DNA of 26,785 bases from an uncultured Oscillospiraceae bacterium (lineage in GTDB: Bacteria; Bacillota_A; Clostridia; Oscillospirales; Oscillospiraceae), in the NCBI GenBank assembly GCA_934635515.1, contig CAKTZK010000011.1, forward strand, positions 1-26,785, given 5' to 3'. Position numbers and translations under genes: made by a program. Positions 1 through 8,395 of the stretch are shown here, one piece after another. The notes under the pieces are model-generated. The model did not search any database and was not told the DNA's origin. It worked only from the letters and a program-made list of their open reading frames with translations. Position 1 is the first letter of the stretch. Every line of letters begins with the position of its first letter.

Positions 1-3000
1 TGGCTCAGGCCCATGCCGGTCTTGATGCCGTGGTTGATGCAGGGGCAGTAGGCGATGACGATGGAGGGGCCGGGATAAGCCTCAGCCTCGGCCAGAGCCT
101 TCAGGGTCTGGGCCTTGTCGGCGCCGATGCACACCTGTGCCACATAGATGTAGCCGTAGGTCATGAAGATGCGGCCCAGGTCCTTCTTCTTGGTGCGCTT
201 GCCGCTGGCGGCAAACTTGGCGATAGCCGCGGTGGGGGTAGACTTGGAAGCCTGTCCGCCGGTGTTGGAGTACACCTCGGTATCCAGCACCAGAACGTTG
301 ATGTTCTCGCCGGCTGCCAGAGCGTGGTCCAGTCCGCCGTAGCCGATATCGTAGGCCCAGCCGTCGCCGCCGATGAGCCACTGAGAGCGCTTGGGCAGGT
401 AGTCCTTGTTCTCATAGAGCTCGGCCAGCAGGTCGTTGCTCTCCTTCACGGGCTCCAGAGCGGCGATCACGCGGTCGGCGCGCTCACGGGTGCCCTCGGA
501 CACCATCTGGTTGTCCAGCCAGTCGGTCAGAGCCGCATCCAGCTCGCTGCTGGCGTGGAGCTCCAGGATCTTCTTGGCCAGGGAAGCCATCTCCTTCTGC
601 ACCTGGCGGGTACCCAGGAACATGCCCAGGCCGAACTCGCCGGTATCCTCAAACAGGGAGCTGTTCCATGCGGGGCCGTGGCCCTTCTCATCCTTGCAGT
701 AGGGAGCGGAGGGCACGCTGCCGGAGAACACGTGGGCGCAGCCGGCGGAGTTGGCGATCATCATCCGGTCGCCAAACAGCTGGGTCACCAGCTTGATATA
801 GGGGGTCTCGCCGCAGCCGGCGCAGGCGCCGGAGAACTCGAACAGGGGCTTTTCAAACTGGCTGCCCTTTACGGTGAGCTTGTTGAAGGGGTTCTTCTTC
901 TCAGGCAGAGCGGCCACATAATCCCAGCGGGCGGCCTCGTCCTGCTCCTGCTCCAGCAGGCGCATATCCAGGGCCTTCTCCTTGGCGGGGCACACGTTCA
1001 CGCAGTTGCCGCAGCCGGTGCAGTCGTTGGGAGAGATGGCAATGCGGAACTGGTATTCCTTAGCGCCGTTGGCGGGCTTGGTCACATAGCCCTCGGGCGC
1101 GGCGGCGGTCTCCTCCGGAGTGGTCAGGATGGGACGGATGCAGCCGTGGGGGCACACGAAGGAGCACTGGTTGCACTGGATGCACTTCTCGGCATCCCAG
1201 TGCGGCACGCGGATGGCAACGCCGCGCTTTTCATAGGCGGAGGTGCCGGTGGGATAAGCGCCGTCCTGCACGGGCAGCAGGCCGCTGACGGGGATGTTGT
1301 CGCCCTCCATGCGGTTCACGGGCTCCAGGAAGTTCTTGATGTAGTCGGGCACGTCCTTGGTCTCGGTCACAGGAGCGTCCACGGCATCCGCCCAGGCGGC
1401 GGGCACAGTCACCTCATGCAGGCCGGAAATACCCTGGTCCACGGCGTCGCAGTTCATGGCCACCACGTCGTCGCCCTTCTTGCCATAGGTCACGGCGATG
1501 GAGTCCTTCAGATACTTCACGGCATCCTGGATGGGAATAATGTCAGCCAGCTTGAAGAAGGCGGACTGCATGATCATGTTGGTGCGGTTGCCCAGGCCCA
1601 GGTTCCGGGCGATATCCACAGCGTCGATGGTGTAGAAGTGGATGTTGTGCTGAGCCAGATAGCGCTTCATCTCGGCGGGCAGGTTCTTGTCCAGCGCCGC
1701 ATCGTCCCACATGGTGTTCAGCAGGAAGGTGCCGCCGTCCTTCAGCCCGGCCAGGATGTCATACTTATGCACGTAGGACTGCTGGGAGCAGGAGATGAAG
1801 TCCGCCTTGTCGATCAGATAGGTGGAGCGGATGGGCGTGTCGCCGAAGCGCAGATGGGACACGGTCACGCCGCCGGACTTCTTGGAGTCGTAGGCAAAGT
1901 AAGCCTGTGCGTACTTGTCGGTGTTGTCGCCGATGATCTTCACAGCGCTCTTGTTGGCGCCCACGGTGCCGTCGGAGCCCAGGCCCCAGAACTTGCAGGC
2001 GGTGGTGCCGGTGTGGTCGATAGCGATCTCCTCCACGGCGGGCAGGTTGCTGCCGTACATATCGTCGATGATACCCACGGTGAAGTGATCCTTGGGGCAC
2101 TTGGCCTTCATGTTCTCAAACACCTGGTAGATGTGGTACGGACGGATATCCTTGCCGCCCACGCCGATACGGCCGCCCACCACCACGGGCTGGTGCTCTC
2201 TGCCGTAGAAAGCGGTCTTCACATCCATGTACAGAGGCTCGGCCTGGGCGTTGATCTCCTTCACCCGGTCCAGAGCGGTGATGACCTTCACGGTCTTGGG
2301 GATGTACTTGAAGAAGTGCTCCAGGGAGAAGGGACGGTACAGGTGCACGGTCAGCAGGCCGACCTTCTCGCCCTTGGCGTTCAGCGCGTCCACCACTTCC
2401 TCGATGGTCTGGGTCATGGAGCCGATGGCCACGATCATGCGCTCGGCGTCAGGTGCGCCGTAGTAGTTAAACAGGTGATAATCCCGTCCGGTGAGCTTAT
2501 TGATCTCGCCCATGTAGTGCTCCACCACGTCGGGCAGCTCGTTCCAGTACTTGTTGATAACCTCACGCTGCTGGAAGTGGATGTCGGCGTTCTGCACGGT
2601 GCCGCGGACGCTGGGATGGTCCGGGTTCATGGCGCTGCGGCGGAAGGCGTTGATGGCGTCCTTGTCCACCAGCTTTGCAAGCTCGTCATACTCCAGCACC
2701 TCGATCTTCTGGATCTCATGGCTGGTGCGGAAGCCGTCAAAGAAATGCAGGAACGGCACCCGGCCCTTGATGGCGCTCAGGTGCGCCACCGCGGCCAGAT
2801 CCATGGCCTGCTGCACGCTGGCAGAGGACAGCATGGCAAAGCCGGTGGTGCGGATGGTCATCACGTCGCTGTGGTCGCAGAAGATGCCCAGGCCGTTGGA
2901 GGCCACCAGACGGGAAGCCACGTGGAACACGCCCGGCAGCAGCTCGCCTGCGATCTTGAACATGTTGGGGATCATCAGCATCAGGCCCTGGGAGGAGGTG

Positions 3001-3254
3001 TAGGTGCTGGTCAGAGCGCCTGCCTGCAGAGAGCCGTGCACGGCGCCGGAAGCGCCGCCCTCGGACTGCATCTCCACCACCTGAACGGTCTCGCCGAAGA
3101 TATTCTTCTTGCCGGTAGCGGCCCACTCGTCAATGTGCTGGGCCATGTCGGAAGACGGGGTAATAGGATAGATGGCGGCCACATCGGTAAAGGCATACGA
3201 AGCGTATGCCGCCGCAGTATTGCCATCCATGGATTTCATTCTGCGTTTAGTCAT
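1..3254 (-). CDS. nifJ: Pyruvate:ferredoxin (flavodoxin) oxidoreductase, C-terminus cut by window edge
   Basis: This cytoplasmic enzyme oxidatively decarboxylates pyruvate (or a related 2-oxo acid) with CoA, giving acetyl-CoA, CO2 and reduced ferredoxin. 1,084 codons are visible, against about 1,170-1,180 in the family, so roughly 90 C-terminal residues are missing. The N-terminus has the pyruvate-binding region with YPITPSSDMA. Two ferredoxin-type [4Fe-4S] motifs follow: CIQCNQCSFVCP near residue 690 and CTGCGNCVNVCP near 743. The C-terminal TPP domain carries CAGCGETP near 808 and the TPP/Mg motif GDGWAYDIGYGG near 955-965, then NTGGQASKSTP. The start at 3254 is preceded by AAGGGAG eight bases upstream. 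It lies 36 bases after the aminotransferase gene on the same strand, so the two are probably co-transcribed. The family call is secure; the exact 2-oxo acid substrate is inferred. Confidence 0.96.
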   Translation of the reverse strand, partial: MTKRRMKSMDGNTAAAYASYAFTDVAAIYPITPSSDMAQHIDEWAATGKKNIFGETVQVVEMQSEGGASGAVHGSLQAGALTSTYTSSQGLMLMIPNMFKIAGELLPGVFHVASRLVASNGLGIFCDHSDVMTIRTTGFAMLSSASVQQAMDLAAVAHLSAIKGRVPFLHFFDGFRTSHEIQKIEVLEYDELAKLVDKDAINAFRRSAMNPDHPSVRGTVQNADIHFQQREVINKYWNELPDVVEHYMGEINKLTGRDYHLFNYYGAPDAERMIVAIGSMTQTIEEVVDALNAKGEKVGLLTVHLYRPFSLEHFFKYIPKTVKVITALDRVKEINAQAEPLYMDVKTAFYGREHQPVVVGGRIGVGGKDIRPYHIYQVFENMKAKCPKDHFTVGIIDDMYGSNLPAVEEIAIDHTGTTACKFWGLGSDGTVGANKSAVKIIGDNTDKYAQAYFAYDSKKSGGVTVSHLRFGDTPIRSTYLIDKADFISCSQQSYVHKYDILAGLKDGGTFLLNTMWDDAALDKNLPAEMKRYLAQHNIHFYTIDAVDIARNLGLGNRTNMIMQSAFFKLADIIPIQDAVKYLKDSIAVTYGKKGDDVVAMNCDAVDQGISGLHEVTVPAAWADAVDAPVTETKDVPDYIKNFLEPVNRMEGDNIPVSGLLPVQDGAYPTGTSAYEKRGVAIRVPHWDAEKCIQCNQCSFVCPHGCIRPILTTPEETAAAPEGYVTKPANGAKEYQFRIAISPNDCTGCGNCVNVCPAKEKALDMRLLEQEQDEAARWDYVAALPEKKNPFNKLTVKGSQFEKPLFEFSGACAGCGETPYIKLVTQLFGDRMMIANSAGCAHVFSGSVPSAPYCKDEKGHGPAWNSSLFEDTGEFGLGMFLGTRQVQKEMASLAKKILELHASSELDAALTDWLDNQMVSEGTRERADRVIAALEPVKESNDLLAELYENKDYLPKRSQWLIGGDGWAYDIGYGGLDHALAAGENINVLVLDTEVYSNTGGQASKSTPTAAIAKFAASGKRTKKKDLGRIFMTYGYIYVAQVCIGADKAQTLKALAEAEAYPGPSIVIAYCPCINHGIKTGMGLS

Positions 3255-3290
3255 TTTATGTGCTCCCTTCTTTTACTTGCCTTGCTGTTC

Positions 3291-4511
3291 TTACTTGCTC
3301 TGCTGTGCCAGCTTTTTCTCGATCAGCTTGCCCAGCTTCATCACGCCCTCGCGGATACGCTCGGGGGAATTGTTGCCGAAGCTCATGCGCATGCAGTTGC
3401 GGCCCTGGCCGGTCTGGCCCACAAAGAAGCCCTCGCCTGCCACGAATGCCACATTCACCTCCGGGTCGCTGGTGGATTCCTTCAGCAGCTCCGCCGTGTC
3501 AATGTTGCCGGGCAGCTCCACCCAGGTAAACAGACCGCCGTCGGGGAAGCTGTGCTTGGTTCCCTCGGGGAAATACTTGTCGATGCACTCGATCATGGCG
3601 TCCCGGCGCTCCCGGTACAGATCGCACAGCATCTTGTGGTGTGCGGGATAGTAGCCGCGCTTGAAGAACTCGGCGCACAGCACCTGGGGCAGCATGGAGC
3701 TGTGGGAGTTGGTAGCGGACTTGGCCTCCATCAGATAGTGGATGGTCTCCGGCTCCGCCATCACATAGCCCAGGCGCACGCCGGGGGAGAAGATTTTGGA
3801 GAAGCTGTTGGCCACCACCACGTTGCCCACGGTGTCAAAGCACTTGATGGGGGGCAGGTCCTCGCCGCTGTAGCGGATGTCGCGGTAGGGGTCGTCCTCC
3901 AGCACCAGCACGTCGTACTTGGCGGCCAGCTCGGCCACCTTCTTCCGGCGCTCCAGGCACAGGGTCCGTCCGCTGGGATTCTGGAAGGTGGGGATCACGT
4001 ACACCATCTTGGGGTTATACTTCTGGATCTTCGCCTCCAGGTCGTCCATCTTCATGCCGTCCTCGTCCATATCCACGCCGATGCACTTGGCCTCGAACAT
4101 CTCAAAGATCTCCACGGAGTGCACGAAGGTGGGGGACTCCACCAGGATCACGTCGCCGGGATTGATATACACCTGGCACACCAGGTTGATGCCCTCCAGG
4201 CCGCCGGCCACCACCATTACATTATCTGTAGTGCATTTCACGCCCTTGGGTGCCAGCAGCTCGTTGACGATGACTTCCTTCATGTCCTTGGTGCCGCCGA
4301 TGGGGCCATACTGCAGAGCTTCCACGCCGCGCTTGTCCTTCAGGATGACCTCGTCCGTCAGCTGACGCAGGATGTCGATGGGCAGGGCCTCCTTAGCCGG
4401 GGCGCCGCCGCCGAAGGAAATAATGTCGGGATTGGTCATCGCACCGAAAAGATTGCTGACCACGTTGGCAGTGTAAGCCATTGCGCCCATGCGCTTTGCA
4501 TACTGTACCAT
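3291..4511 (-). CDS. PLP-dependent class I/II aminotransferase (2-aminoadipate/aromatic aminotransferase-like)
   Basis: A 406-residue fold-type I PLP enzyme that moves an amino group between an amino acid and a 2-oxo acid in the cytoplasm. Visible motifs are FGGGAPAKE near residue 33, the cofactor-contact region LEDDPYRDIRY (204-214), the Schiff-base lysine K239 in SFSKIFSPGVRLGY, and the substrate-carboxylate arginine R375 in NCMRMSFGN. Its length and motif order match the stand-alone aminotransferases related to the catalytic half of MocR/LysN proteins; no DNA-binding domain is present. The start is preceded by AAGGAGGAG. It precedes the pyruvate:ferredoxin oxidoreductase gene by 36 bases, which suggests the 2-oxo acid it makes is passed to that enzyme. 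The substrate cannot be read from sequence; alanine, 2-aminoadipate, branched-chain or aromatic amino acids are all possible. Confidence 0.93.
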   Translation of the reverse strand: MVQYAKRMGAMAYTANVVSNLFGAMTNPDIISFGGGAPAKEALPIDILRQLTDEVILKDKRGVEALQYGPIGGTKDMKEVIVNELLAPKGVKCTTDNVMVVAGGLEGINLVCQVYINPGDVILVESPTFVHSVEIFEMFEAKCIGVDMDEDGMKMDDLEAKIQKYNPKMVYVIPTFQNPSGRTLCLERRKKVAELAAKYDVLVLEDDPYRDIRYSGEDLPPIKCFDTVGNVVVANSFSKIFSPGVRLGYVMAEPETIHYLMEAKSATNSHSSMLPQVLCAEFFKRGYYPAHHKMLCDLYRERRDAMIECIDKYFPEGTKHSFPDGGLFTWVELPGNIDTAELLKESTSDPEVNVAFVAGEGFFVGQTGQGRNCMRMSFGNNSPERIREGVMKLGKLIEKKLAQQSK

Positions 4512-4608
4512 TTAATTGCTCCTCCTTCATTCCATTGCCGGAGTCCACCGGCTTTTGCTTGGGTTTGCCACCATTGTAGCACGCTCTCCGGAAAACGGAA
4601 GTGCAAAG

Positions 4609-4637
4609 TATTCACATACCCTTTGAAAATCGTTCAA
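4609..4637 (-). promoter_or_regulatory. Candidate promoter for the aminotransferase-oxidoreductase operon
   Basis: Read on the minus strand, TTGAAC (4637-4632) is followed after 17 bases by TGAATA (4614-4609). The start codon of the aminotransferase is about 100 bases downstream. The -10 match is modest, so this is a candidate only. It lies back to back with the candidate plus-strand promoter of the SGNH hydrolase. Confidence 0.35.
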
Positions 4638-4639
4638 CA

Positions 4640-4668
4640 CACGTTTATGAATTTTGTGTTAATATAAT
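4640..4668 (+). promoter_or_regulatory. Candidate promoter for SGNH hydrolase
   Basis: A perfect TATAAT lies at 4663-4668, about 90 bases before the hydrolase start, in an AT-rich patch within otherwise GC-rich DNA. No good -35 hexamer sits at the right distance (4640-4645 reads CACGTT). The transcribed leader would contain a GC-rich hairpin at about 4686-4706 (CGCCGCC pairing with GGCGGCG). Confidence 0.4.
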
Positions 4669-4757
4669 CACAGCTCACAGAGCGGCGCCGCCGGTGCCGG
4701 GCGGCGGCGGTCCTTTCCCCTCCCGGCGAAAAAGAAGTGAAGCGAGGTAACCATACT

Positions 4758-5405
4758 ATGAAAAAACGTGTTGTCTGCTTCGGTGACTCCAATACCTGGG
4801 GCTACATCCCCGTCACCGCAGAGCGCTATGACGAAAACACCCGTTGGCCCGCCCGCCTGCAGACCAAGCTGGGCTATGAGGACTACACCGTAGTGGAAGA
4901 AGGCCTCACCGGCCGCACCACAGTCTTCGATGATCCCTTTGATCCCGAGCTCAACGGCCTGAAGACCATGCCCGCCATCCTGCGCAGCGCCGCACCCATT
5001 GATATGCTGGTGTTCATGCTGGGCACCAACGACTTCCAGAGCAACATCCCCGCCGGCAACCCCATCTCCACCGCCCGTGCCGTCCAGTACATGCTGGAGA
5101 TCGCCCGCGGCTTGGGTGTTGACCGTCCCGGCCAGAAGATGAAGATCCTGCTCATCTCCCCCGTGGAGATCACCGAGGACCGCTTCGGCTTCAAGGAAAA
5201 CGACGTCACCGACCAGACCAGCATCGACAACAGCCGCGCCCTGGGCAAGCACATGCGCATCGTGGCCGACCAGCTGGGCGTGGAGTTCATCGACGCCGCC
5301 CAGTACATCAAGCCCGGCAAGGTTGACGGCATCCATCTGGATGAGGTGGGCCATGCCAAGCTGGCTGAGCTGGTCTATGACAAGGTCAAGGAGATGCTTC
5401 CCTGA
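4758..5405 (+). CDS. SGNH/GDSL-family esterase (arylesterase-like)
   Basis: A 215-residue single-domain hydrolase of the SGNH superfamily. Block I is CFGDSNTWG with nucleophile S11, block III is LGTNDF with N91, and block V is DGIHLDEVGH with D191 and H194 completing the triad. The GDSN form and overall length resemble bacterial arylesterase/acyl-CoA thioesterase-like SGNH proteins, which act on small esters. No signal peptide is visible, so it should be cytoplasmic. The ATG at 4758 has GAGGT at 4744-4748; an in-frame GTG at 4737 is less likely because it has no ribosome binding site. It is 117 bases upstream of the symporter on the same strand, and no convincing terminator separates them. 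The natural substrate is unknown. Confidence 0.92.
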   Translation: MKKRVVCFGDSNTWGYIPVTAERYDENTRWPARLQTKLGYEDYTVVEEGLTGRTTVFDDPFDPELNGLKTMPAILRSAAPIDMLVFMLGTNDFQSNIPAGNPISTARAVQYMLEIARGLGVDRPGQKMKILLISPVEITEDRFGFKENDVTDQTSIDNSRALGKHMRIVADQLGVEFIDAAQYIKPGKVDGIHLDEVGHAKLAELVYDKVKEMLP

Positions 5406-5522
5406 TTTTCTGCGTGACCATCGCTTTTTTAGATCCCCTTTTCCCCCGCATTTTTCATCACTTTTGTATGATTGAGCCAAAGGCTTTCTCATAAAAAACA
5501 AAAAGAAAAAGGAGTAAGAGAA

Positions 5523-6917
5523 ATGGAACAAAAGCAACACACGCGCTCCAAGTTTAGTTCCAACATCGGCATGATGCTCGCCTGTATCGGCGGCGCTGTC
5601 GGTCTGGGCAACGTTTGGGGCTTCCCCTCCAAGATGGGCCGCGGCGGCGGTTTCTACTTCATCATTATCTATGTTGTCGTAGCACTGCTGCTGGGCATCC
5701 CCATGACCCTGGCTGAGTACGCACTGGGCCGCAAGACCCGCAAGGGCCCCATCGCAGCCTGGGAAGAGCTGAACAAGAAGTGGAAGTTCGTCGGCTACCT
5801 GAACTCCATCGTCTGCGTCGGCGTTATGGGCTTCTATTCCCTGCTGTTCGGCTGGATCATCAAGTACATGGTTGAGTTCGGCGTTGCCATCTTCAACCCC
5901 TCCTCCACCTTCTGGACCATGGACAGCTCTGAGTACTTCGGCATGTTCATCGCCAGCCCCGTGGAGCCCCTGATCTGGACCTTCGTGGGTCTGGCTCTGG
6001 CTTACATCTGCGTTCGTAAGAACATGGCCGGCGGTATCGAGAAGGCCTGCAAGTGGATGATCCCCGCGCTGGTCGTTCTGATGATCATCGTGGCCATCCG
6101 TGCCTGCACCCTGCCCGGCGCTTCCGAGGGCATCAAGTTCATGTTCCAGCCCAGCACCGAGAACGTTATGACCTCCGGTGGTTGGCTCACCGTCTTCGGT
6201 ATCGCTCTGGCTCAGATGTTCTTCTCTCTGAACATCGGCTTCGGTACCAACCTGATGTATGGTTCCTATGCCCCCGACGACAGCGATCTGGCTAAGAACG
6301 CTCTGCTGGTTCCCTTCGGCGACATGGTCGTGGCTCTGCTGGCCGGTCTGGCTACCATCCCCGCCGCTTTCGCCTTCGGTTATTCTCCCTCTGCCGGCGC
6401 CGGCATGCTGTTCATCACCATGAAGGCCGTCTTCGAGAGCATGCCCGGTGGTGCCATCTTCGGCTTCCTCTTCTTCGTGGCCGTGTTCTTTGCAGCCATC
6501 AGCTCCGTTATCGGTATGACCGCTGCCAACGCCTCCATCCCCGTCGAGCGCTGGGGCTGGGAGCACAAGAAGGGCACTCTGCTGGCTCTGGCTGCCAACT
6601 TCATCATCGCTATCCCCGTGTCCCTGGGCTACAGCTCCCTCAGCGGCGTGCGCCTGCTGGGCTGGCTGGGCAAGGACACCGACATCCTGGACTCCATCGA
6701 CTATCTGTGCGAGAACTGCTTCGCCACCCTCGGCGCTCTGGCTCTGTGCATCTTCGTCGGCTGGATCTGGAAGCCCGCTGCCGTTATCGAAGAGGTGGAG
6801 AAGGGTGGTCAGTTCAAGTTCACCTGGAAGAAGCTCTTCACCTTCCTCATCCGCTACGTATGCCCCATTATCACTCTGGTCGTGGTGCTCAGCTCCATCG
6901 GCATCATCACTCTGTAA
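5523..6917 (+). CDS. Sodium-dependent neurotransmitter:sodium symporter (NSS/SLC6) family amino-acid transporter
   Basis: A 464-residue membrane protein with about 12 hydrophobic segments. TM1 carries the family signature GGAVGLGNVWGFP, which forms part of the sodium and substrate sites in LeuT-fold transporters. TM6 is in the region LAQMFFSLNIGFGTNLMYGS. The last segment, ending IGIITL, adds a twelfth TM. Bacterial relatives import amino acids such as tryptophan, tyrosine, leucine or alanine by sodium symport; the substrate here is not evident. The start at 5523 has AAAAAGGAG at 5506-5514 with an eight-base spacer. An upstream TTG extension is charged, soluble and unlikely. Codon use is strongly C-ending, suggesting good expression. 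It sits divergent to the aminotransferase/oxidoreductase operon, consistent with import of amino acids for fermentation. Confidence 0.95.
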   Translation: MEQKQHTRSKFSSNIGMMLACIGGAVGLGNVWGFPSKMGRGGGFYFIIIYVVVALLLGIPMTLAEYALGRKTRKGPIAAWEELNKKWKFVGYLNSIVCVGVMGFYSLLFGWIIKYMVEFGVAIFNPSSTFWTMDSSEYFGMFIASPVEPLIWTFVGLALAYICVRKNMAGGIEKACKWMIPALVVLMIIVAIRACTLPGASEGIKFMFQPSTENVMTSGGWLTVFGIALAQMFFSLNIGFGTNLMYGSYAPDDSDLAKNALLVPFGDMVVALLAGLATIPAAFAFGYSPSAGAGMLFITMKAVFESMPGGAIFGFLFFVAVFFAAISSVIGMTAANASIPVERWGWEHKKGTLLALAANFIIAIPVSLGYSSLSGVRLLGWLGKDTDILDSIDYLCENCFATLGALALCIFVGWIWKPAAVIEEVEKGGQFKFTWKKLFTFLIRYVCPIITLVVVLSSIGIITL

Positions 6918-6958
6918 GAGTTATGCCCTTGGCCGCTTGAAAGCGGATCCTGTTTTGA

Positions 6959-7027
6959 GATAAGCTTCAACCCCTGCGGTCTGCTGCCGCTTCCGGCAGC
7001 AGACCGCATACCCCTCTGAAACTTATC
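6959..7027. repeat. Two-tier inverted repeat downstream of the symporter
   Basis: The inner stem is a perfect 15-bp inverted repeat (TGCGGTCTGCTGCCG at 6975-6989, complement at 6994-7008) around the loop CTTC. An outer stem pairs GATAAGCTTCA (6959-6969) with TGAAACTTATC (7017-7027) with one mismatch. The arms between carry a CCCCT on each side. No T-run follows directly, so it is not a typical intrinsic terminator. It could be an RNA 3'-end stabiliser or a mobile repeat remnant. Confidence 0.6.
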
Positions 7028-7078
7028 GTTGATTTTCTTTGTATACTTTTCTTTTCCCAAAAACCTCTCCTAACAGGC

Positions 7079-7128
7079 AGAAAGGGCGGACACCGGAAGG
7101 TGTCCGCCCTTTCTGTCTCTTATTTTTT
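7079..7128 (+). terminator. Rho-independent terminator after the symporter
   Basis: A perfect 16-bp stem (7079-7094 with 7099-7114) closes on the loop GGAA. It is followed by GTCTCTTA and seven T (7122-7128). It lies between the plus-strand symporter and the minus-strand LysR gene and is best oriented for the plus strand, though the stem could also stop minus-strand transcripts. Confidence 0.85.
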
Positions 7129-7136
7129 TGTCGTCG

Positions 7137-8036
7137 TTACCGGAAGTACGGCTGGTCCTCCGGGTACTGCTCGTTCACATAGTCCAGCACCGTCCGCACA
7201 AAGAGCTTGGTCGCCGGCGTCACATATTCGTTCCGCTGAGTCGCCAGGCCGATGTGGCGGAAAGGCGCGCTCTCAATGGGATAGATATTGATGTCCCCGC
7301 CCAGATAGGCCAGCACCAGCTCCGGGATCACGCTGATGCCGTGTCCGCTCTCCACCATGGAGATAATCAGCGCGTCATCCGCCAGTTCGTGCGGGGTGTC
7401 CGCCGACATGCCGTTGGCCTCCATAAAGGCCCGTGCGTCATAGTCCGACTGCGTGTGCGGCAGGATCATGGTCTGGTCCCGCATTTCCTCAATGGTAATG
7501 TAGCCCTCGTTGACCGTTTCAAATCCCTTGGGCGTAATGCACAGCAGCCTGTCCCGCAGCAGCGGGTAGGTAGGCACCGTCTCCGACACCGGCAGCGACA
7601 CAAAGGCCGTGTCCAGCTCTCCGTTGGCCACGCCGTCCTCCAGCCCAGCGTAGCCGTACTGATGGATGTGCAGCTCTATCTGCGGGTAGTCCCGCTCCAT
7701 GCGCCGCATGATCTCCGGCATCCAGTTGCAGCCCACGCTGCTGAACACGCCCACATGCAGCTCTCCCGCCCGGGACCCCGTGATCCGGGAGACCTCCTGC
7801 TGCAGCCGCTCCTCGGCCTTCATGGTGTAGCGCACATGGGGCAGCAGCTCCCGGCCGGCCTGGGTCAGCTTCACGCCGTCCCGGCCCCGTATCACCAGCT
7901 GCATGCCCAGGGTCTGCTCCAGCTTCCGCAGCGAGTGGCTCACCGCCGACGGCGTCAGATGCACGATCTCCGCCGTCTTCGTCAGGCTGTTGGTGCTGAC
8001 CACCAAATCAAAAATACGATAACTAATGTCAATCAT
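7137..8036 (-). CDS. LysR family transcriptional regulator
   Basis: A 299-residue LysR-type regulator of typical length. The N-terminal winged helix-turn-helix begins at MIDISYRIFDLV and includes SLTKTAEIVHLTPSAVSHSL and LRKLEQTLGMQL. The rest fits the two-lobed effector-binding domain (GELHVGVFSSVGCNWMPEIM onward). The ATG at 8036 is chosen because family members begin just here; AAAGGAG is 14 bases upstream, a long spacer. The frame stays open upstream to about 8165, but that segment is basic and lacks family character. Genes it controls cannot be read from sequence. The neighbouring symporter (convergent) and the gene remnant to its right give no clear target. Confidence 0.93.
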   Translation of the reverse strand: MIDISYRIFDLVVSTNSLTKTAEIVHLTPSAVSHSLRKLEQTLGMQLVIRGRDGVKLTQAGRELLPHVRYTMKAEERLQQEVSRITGSRAGELHVGVFSSVGCNWMPEIMRRMERDYPQIELHIHQYGYAGLEDGVANGELDTAFVSLPVSETVPTYPLLRDRLLCITPKGFETVNEGYITIEEMRDQTMILPHTQSDYDARAFMEANGMSADTPHELADDALIISMVESGHGISVIPELVLAYLGGDINIYPIESAPFRHIGLATQRNEYVTPATKLFVRTVLDYVNEQYPEDQPYFR

Positions 8037-8179
8037 AGGTTTTAAGTGTACTCCTTTCCCATTGTCCTCGTTCGCAGGGGGATATCCCCGCGTTTTTCTC
8101 GGCCTATTCCTCCTTTTTTTACACCGTTGAACAAAATTCAAAAAGCTATGAATTCCTTTCAGCACATCTCTTTATATCC

Positions 8180-8208
8180 ATTATAGGGGAATTTCCAGTT
8201 TTTTACAA
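8180..8208 (-). promoter_or_regulatory. Sigma-A type promoter for the LysR gene
   Basis: On the minus strand TTGTAA (8208-8203) is followed after exactly 17 bases by TATAAT (8185-8180). The predicted 5' UTR is about 135 bases and contains a GGGGATATCCCC palindrome at 8078-8089 that could be an autoregulatory or structural element. Confidence 0.75.
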
Positions 8209-8395
8209 GTGCTTTTCCGTTCGGATTACGGTATATATCTCGCCTTTCATGCGCTGTGTCGGCAAAGCGCCCCCTTGCCCATTCACACTTTCCTGTAATA
8301 CCATTCATCCTTCCCCGCCTCCGTCCGTAATATTCTTCCACTTACCGCACTGGAAAAATGGGGCTGCCCCTCGCCTTTACCCTGTTGCCGGCGGG
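8209..8395. other. Intergenic stretch without a recognised gene
   Basis: Between the LysR promoter and the deacetylase remnant no gene, RNA or strong promoter was recognised. The sequence changes from AT-rich to GC-rich around 8250-8340 and probably includes the deletion junction that removed the front of the deacetylase gene. Confidence 0.5.

Noticed and set aside
30..4667. Plus-strand open frame of 1,545 codons antisense to the oxidoreductase and aminotransferase genes.
   Set aside because: It has low-complexity Gly/Ala/Leu/His-rich composition, matches no known family, and is a by-product of the G/C-ending codons of the two clearly real minus-strand genes.
4668..6566. Minus-strand open frame of 632 codons opposite the SGNH hydrolase and symporter.
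   Set aside because: His/Gly/Asp-rich nonsense composition; the plus-strand genes have intact motifs and ribosome binding sites.
8037..8165. Extending the LysR protein N-terminally to 8165.
   Set aside because: LysR proteins begin at the helix-turn-helix; the extension is basic and unrelated, and the ATG at 8036 gives the usual length.
8249..8395. Treating the ATG at 8249 as the start of an intact 142-residue gene.
   Set aside because: No ribosome binding site, and the first ~49 residues show no family similarity, while the rest is plainly a truncated deacetylase end.
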